Origin: Pseudomonas syringae
GTDB taxonomy: Bacteria; Pseudomonadota; Gammaproteobacteria; Pseudomonadales; Pseudomonadaceae
Length of the DNA: 50,066 bases
Direction: 5' to 3'
NCBI RefSeq assembly: GCF_021606685.1
Contig: NZ_WKCB01000040.1
Coordinates: forward strand, 1-50,066
Part shown: in pieces, positions 46,895-50,066 of the stretch
Position numbering within the stretch: position 1 is the stretch's first letter
How the letters are laid out: each line of letters starts with the position of its first letter
The notes under the pieces: model-generated
Seen by the model: the letters and a program-made list of their open reading frames with translations, nothing else
The model's database searches: none
What the model was told of the DNA's origin: nothing
Made by a program: the position numbers and the translations under genes

Positions 46895-47634
46895 TGTTGG
46901 CCTTCCTCGATCAGAGTCCCTTCTGCGCCGCCGTGTACGATATTCAGCAGGGCGCCGGGCTTGTTCATGTTAAATACGCGCAGCGGCATCTTGTGGTCGC
47001 GGCACAGGCAAATAGCCGTCAGGTCCATCACACCCAGCTTGCGATCCAGCACTTCATCGTAGGTCAGATGATCGAACTTCTCGGCATGCGGGTCTTTGAA
47101 TGGGTCTGCGGTGTACACGCCATCCACCTTGGTGGCTTTGAGCACCACGTCGGCATCGATTTCAATGGCACGCAGGCATGCCGCCGAATCGGTGGTGAAG
47201 AACGGGTTACCCGTGCCGGCAGCGAAGATCACCACCTCTTTGGAGTTCAGGTGGCGCATGGCTTTGCGGCGATCATAGTGATCGGTCACGCCAACCATGG
47301 AAATAGCCGACATCACGATAGCCGAGATATTGGCACGCTCCAGGGCGTCGCGCATGGCCAGGGCGTTCATCACAGTGGCCAGCATGCCCATGTGGTCGCC
47401 GGTGACCCGATCCATGCCAGCTGCACTGAGTGCCGCGCCGCGGAACAGGTTGCCGCCGCCAATCACCAGGCCGACCTGTACGCCGATACCGACCAGCTGG
47501 CCGACTTCCAGCGCCATGCGATCAAGCACCTTGGGATCGATCCCGAACTCTTCCGAGCCCATCAGGGCCTCGCCGCTAAGCTTGAGTAGAATGCGTTTAT
47601 AGCGAGCCTGATAACCACTGCCCTGCTGAGCCAT
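46891..47634 (-). CDS. pyrH: UMP kinase
   Basis: 247-residue hexameric amino-acid-kinase-fold enzyme making UDP from UMP. The nucleotide loop is [11 protein letters not shown], and the UMP site includes GGGNLFRG and DHMGM. A tsf terminator lies upstream, so pyrH-frr-uppS-cdsA-dxr-rseP is likely a separate operon from rpsB-tsf. Confidence 0.97.
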   Translation of the reverse strand: MAQQGSGYQARYKRILLKLSGEALMGSEEFGIDPKVLDRMALEVGQLVGIGVQVGLVIGGGNLFRGAALSAAGMDRVTGDHMGMLATVMNALAMRDALERANISAIVMSAISMVGVTDHYDRRKAMRHLNSKEVVIFAAGTGNPFFTTDSAACLRAIEIDADVVLKATKVDGVYTADPFKDPHAEKFDHLTYDEVLDRKLGVMDLTAICLCRDHKMPLRVFNMNKPGALLNIVHGGAEGTLIEEGQQ

Positions 47635-47788
47635 TGCGAATCTCTCCTGCGGCGTATTTTTTAAAAATTCTTGGCGAGCCGTTTACGGCTTGCGTTCACT
47701 CTAGCTGGACGCTGTCACAGCGCCATCGGAACACGGCTTTGTAAGCCAGTTCCGAGGGGAAGCCAAATAAAATCGACCTTCCCATTTG

Positions 47789-47824
47789 AAAAGAGGCTGC
47801 GCGCGTGAGCGGGCAGCCTCTTTT
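47789..47824 (-). terminator. Intrinsic terminator of the rpsB-tsf operon
   Basis: AAAAGAGGCTGC (47789-47800) pairs with GCAGCCTCTTTT (47813-47824). On the minus strand the stem ends in TTTT. It lies 22 bases past the tsf stop. Confidence 0.88.
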
Positions 47825-47845
47825 GGGCGACAGTTGAAAACCGTC

Positions 47846-48709
47846 TTATTGCTTGGCGGCAGCCAGCTGGGCAGCAACTTCTTCAGCGAAGTTGTCGACC
47901 GGCTTCTCGATGCCTTCGCCTACTTTGAAGTAAGTGAAGGAAACGATTTCAGCACCGGCTTTCTTGGCCAGTTCGCCAACCTTGATTTCAGGGTTCTTGA
48001 CGAACGCCTGCTCAACCAGGCTTGCTTCAGCCAGGAACTTGCTGATACGGCCTTTGACCATGTTCTCAACAATGTTTTCTGGCTTGCCTTTGATTTTTTC
48101 TTCGTTCAGCTGCAGGAACACAGCTTTTTCACGCTCGATCGCTTCGGCAGAAACTTCCGAAGGCAGCAGGAACTCAGGGTTGCTTGCCGCAACGTGCATA
48201 GCGATGTCTTTGGCCAGCTCAACATCGCCGCCTTTCAGAACAACTGCTACACCGATCTTGTTGCCGTGCAGGTAGCCGCCAACCACATCACCTTCAACGC
48301 GAGCCAGGCGACGGATGTTGACGTTTTCGCCAACCTTGCCGACCAGTACCAGGCGATCAGCTTCTTGAGCTTCGATCAGCGGAGCGACGTCAGTCAGCTT
48401 GTCGTCGAATGCTTTCTTGACGCTGGCAGCCACGAACGCTTTGAAGTCGTCCTGCAGAGCCAGGAAGTCGGTCTGGGAGTTCACTTCCAGCAGAACAGCG
48501 GCTTTGCCGTCTTCAACCAGAGCGATAGCGCCTTCAGCAGCGACGTTGCCTGCTTTCTTGGCAGCCTTGATGGCGCCCGAAGCACGCATGTCATCAATGG
48601 CTTTTTCGATGTCGCCGCCGGCCTTGGTCAAGGCCTTTTTGCAATCCATCATGCCTTCGCCGGTACGCTCACGCAGTTCTTTAACCAACGCTGCAGTAAT
48701 CTCTGCCAT
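47846..48709 (-). CDS. tsf: Elongation factor Ts
   Basis: 287-residue nucleotide exchange factor for EF-Tu. The N-terminal UBA-like domain (MAEITAALVKELRERTGEGMMDCKKAL) is followed by the TDFLALQDDF exchange motif. Its leader contains a hairpin between rpsB and tsf that would set the S2 to EF-Ts ratio. Confidence 0.98.
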   Translation of the reverse strand: MAEITAALVKELRERTGEGMMDCKKALTKAGGDIEKAIDDMRASGAIKAAKKAGNVAAEGAIALVEDGKAAVLLEVNSQTDFLALQDDFKAFVAASVKKAFDDKLTDVAPLIEAQEADRLVLVGKVGENVNIRRLARVEGDVVGGYLHGNKIGVAVVLKGGDVELAKDIAMHVAASNPEFLLPSEVSAEAIEREKAVFLQLNEEKIKGKPENIVENMVKGRISKFLAEASLVEQAFVKNPEIKVGELAKKAGAEIVSFTYFKVGEGIEKPVDNFAEEVAAQLAAAKQ

Positions 48710-48857
48710 TTCAAAATCCTCTTGGATAGGTTTTCAACCATTCCACCCGATCAAACGGGCGATCAATTCTTCCCGAATCTCCGTTGTAGGCCGCTGCACG
48801 TTACAGTCGCTAGGTTGCGCTGACACAAGGGCGCCCACAAATGGTTTTCGAGGTGGC

Positions 48858-48882
48858 AAAAAGGGGGCCAAGCCCCCTTTTT
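48858..48882 (-). terminator. Attenuator hairpin between rpsB and tsf
   Basis: AAAAAGGGGGC (48858-48868) pairs with GCCCCCTTTTT (48872-48882) around a 3-base loop, ending on the minus strand in a U-tract. tsf lies downstream with no clear new promoter, so partial termination is likely. Confidence 0.85.
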
Positions 48883-48910
48883 GCTTACTGAGTCAACGCC
48901 AGGGCGTCAA

Positions 48911-49648
48911 TTACTCAGCGGCTGCTACCGGAGCTTCTTCAACGAACTGCTCGGTACCGCCAGCAACGTGGTTACGACCACGGATTACAGCGTCAGCCAT
49001 CGAACCCATGTACAGCTGGATAGCGCGGATTGCGTCATCGTTGCCTGGGATGATGTAGTCAACGCCTTCCGGGCTGCTGTTGGTATCGACTACGCCGATA
49101 ACAGGGATGCCCAGCTTGTTGGCTTCGGTGATCGCGATGCGCTCGTGATCAACGTCGATAACGAACAGTGCGTCAGGCAGACCGCCCATGTCCTTGATAC
49201 CACCCAGGGAACGATCGAGCTTTTCCAGGTCACGGGAGCGCATCAGCGCTTCTTTCTTGGTCAGCTTGGCGAAAGTACCGTCTTCGGCTTGCACTTCAAG
49301 GTCACGCAGACGCTTGATGGAAGCACGGATGGTTTTGAAGTTGGTCAGCATGCCGCCCAACCAGCGGTGATCGACGTACGGCGAACCGCAACGTGCTGCT
49401 TCTTCAGCAACGATCTTGCCAGCGGAACGCTTGGTGCCGACGAACAGAATCTTGTTTTTGCCCTGGGCCAGGCGCTCTACGAAGGTCAGTGCTTCGTTGA
49501 ACATTGGCAGGGTTTTTTCAAGGTTGATAATGTGGATCTTGTTACGCGCGCCGAAAATGTATTTACCCATTTTCGGGTTCCAGTAACGGGTCTGGTGACC
49601 GAAGTGCACACCGGCCTTCAGCATATCGCGCATGTTGACTTGGGACAT
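48911..49648 (-). CDS. rpsB: 30S ribosomal protein S2
   Basis: 245-residue S2, which also anchors S1 to the 30S subunit. It begins [25 protein letters not shown] and carries the two family signatures, including [17 protein letters not shown] 131-base leader precedes it; in proteobacteria S2 represses its own operon through the leader RNA. Confidence 0.98.
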   Translation of the reverse strand: MSQVNMRDMLKAGVHFGHQTRYWNPKMGKYIFGARNKIHIINLEKTLPMFNEALTFVERLAQGKNKILFVGTKRSAGKIVAEEAARCGSPYVDHRWLGGMLTNFKTIRASIKRLRDLEVQAEDGTFAKLTKKEALMRSRDLEKLDRSLGGIKDMGGLPDALFVIDVDHERIAITEANKLGIPVIGVVDTNSSPEGVDYIIPGNDDAIRAIQLYMGSMADAVIRGRNHVAGGTEQFVEEAPVAAAE

Positions 49649-49755
49649 GATAGTTCCTTAATAAGTCGGGTTTGGCCTCCACGTATCCCAATGACCAACC
49701 AGCGGCATTCGCCTCCGGCACCCAGGTCATCGTGTCGACACGTGTGTGGATTTAA

Positions 49756-49780
49756 GCTTTGCGGGGTATCCCCGGAAAGC
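49756..49780 (-). promoter_or_regulatory. 5'-end hairpin of the rpsB leader RNA
   Basis: GCTTT-g-CGGGG (49756-49766) pairs with CCCCG-g-AAAGC (49770-49780), a 10-bp stem with one mismatch and a 3-base loop. On the minus strand it starts where transcription from the TATAAAAT box would begin, so it should be the first structure of the mRNA. A role in S2 autoregulation is inferred. Confidence 0.6.
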
Positions 49781-49785
49781 GGCGC

Positions 49786-49793
49786 ATTTTATA
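49786..49793 (-). promoter_or_regulatory. Probable -10 box of the rpsB promoter
   Basis: On the minus strand the sequence reads GGTATAAAATGCGCC, a near-consensus sigma-70 -10 element. The -35 is poor (TT-rich). A start about 7 bases later gives a leader of about 131 bases before rpsB. Confidence 0.6.
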
Positions 49794-49799
49794 CCACAG

Positions 49800-50066
49800 G
49801 AAGGAGAAAAACGAAACACGCAATCGTGGTTGGTGTGTTGTGGGGGTGGGTAAGGTCTTGAAAAGAGCTGAGAAGTACGGGTTTTGGGGGTGTGGGGTTG
49901 GGGTGCTGGGTGTATATCCGTTGTTGTGGTTAAGGCGGGTATTGGTTCCGCTCTTACAGCGGGTCACTTTTGAAAAGAGCCCAAAAGTAACCAAAAGGCT
50001 CTTGCCCCACCACTCGGCACCTCGCCTCCGGCTCGGTGTGCCCGCCCGCAGCCTTGAATCCGTGGG
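49800..50066. other. Gene-free end of the window upstream of rpsB
   Basis: No gene recognised. 49800-49950 is G/T-rich with runs such as GGGGGTGTGGGG. An 80-codon minus ORF (49752-49994) looks spurious because it is low-complexity and has no family. The methionine aminopeptidase gene map, which flanks rpsB in other pseudomonads, is not reached. From 49966 a structured repeat begins. Confidence 0.6.
49966..50003. repeat. Intergenic repeat with interleaved inverted arms
   Basis: ACTTTTG (49966-49972) pairs with CAAAAGT (49982-49988), and AAGAGCC (49975-49981) pairs with GGCTCTT (49997-50003). The order is A-B-A'-B', the topology of an H-type pseudoknot. Sequence of the form AAAAGTAACCAAAAGGCTC recurs between genes in Pseudomonas genomes as I recall, so this is probably one copy of a repeat family whose further part runs off the window. 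Confidence 0.5.

Noticed and set aside
49752..49994. 80-codon minus-strand ORF at the window end
   Set aside because: It overlaps the rpsB promoter and an intergenic repeat, is low-complexity (Thr/Pro/His) and has no family; probably spurious.

Overview
This window is a chromosomal segment of a Pseudomonas of the P. fluorescens group. Evidence: the gene order rpoS-nlpD-pcm-surE-truD-ispF-fghA-adhC-LysR ... ispD-ftsB-eno-kdsA-pyrG-tilS-accA-dnaE-rnhB-lpxB-lpxA-fabZ-lpxD-skp-bamA-rseP-dxr-cdsA-uppS-frr-pyrH-tsf-rpsB is the Pseudomonas order as I know it from P. aeruginosa. The DNA is GC-rich, and it carries REP doublets (REPINs) of the GTGGGAGGGGGCTTGC type typical of P. fluorescens SBW25-like strains.

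Layout. (1) 37-10349, plus strand: a ligase-associated DNA-repair cluster in two halves, exonuclease + ATP-dependent ligase (37-2672) and Lhr-Core helicase + PdeM nuclease (7219-10349). Between them lies a complete cationic amino-acid ABC transporter operon with an AotO-like aspartoacylase-family gene (2983-7161). It has its own likely sigma-54 promoter and an internal terminator after the binding-protein gene. (2) 10350-12242: a REPIN, a small proline-rich ORF, dcd, a cold-shock gene with a clear terminator, and a second REPIN. (3) 12243-17341, minus strand: the rpoS-nlpD-pcm-surE-truD-ispF block. (4) 17396-20372: glutathione-dependent formaldehyde detoxification (fghA, adhC) with a divergent LysR regulator. 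(5) 20439-23480: one large accessory gene, a 1013-residue predicted toxin. It has a dermonecrotic-toxin-like N-terminus, a hydrophobic middle, a GESH...GDSH (ChaN/EreA/TIKI-like) core and a possible degenerate SH2-like tail. It runs tail-to-tail into ispD with one base between stop codons. (6) 23482-49648, minus strand: a long essential-gene block covering isoprenoid precursors, cell division, glycolysis, Kdo, CTP, tRNA-Ile lysidine, fatty acids, replication, lipid A, outer-membrane assembly, phospholipid and undecaprenyl synthesis, and translation. (7) 49649-50066: the rpsB promoter and leader, then a gene-free stretch with an intergenic repeat whose arms interleave like a pseudoknot.

How it works together: most of the window is housekeeping, and cell-envelope supply is its dominant theme (kdsA, fabZ, lpxABD, bamA, skp, rseP, uppS, cdsA, dxr, ispD, ispF). 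Accessory or mobile signals are few: the toxin gene, the transporter block splitting the repair cluster, four REPINs, and the terminal repeat. No tRNA, rRNA, CRISPR array, prophage or insertion sequence was seen.
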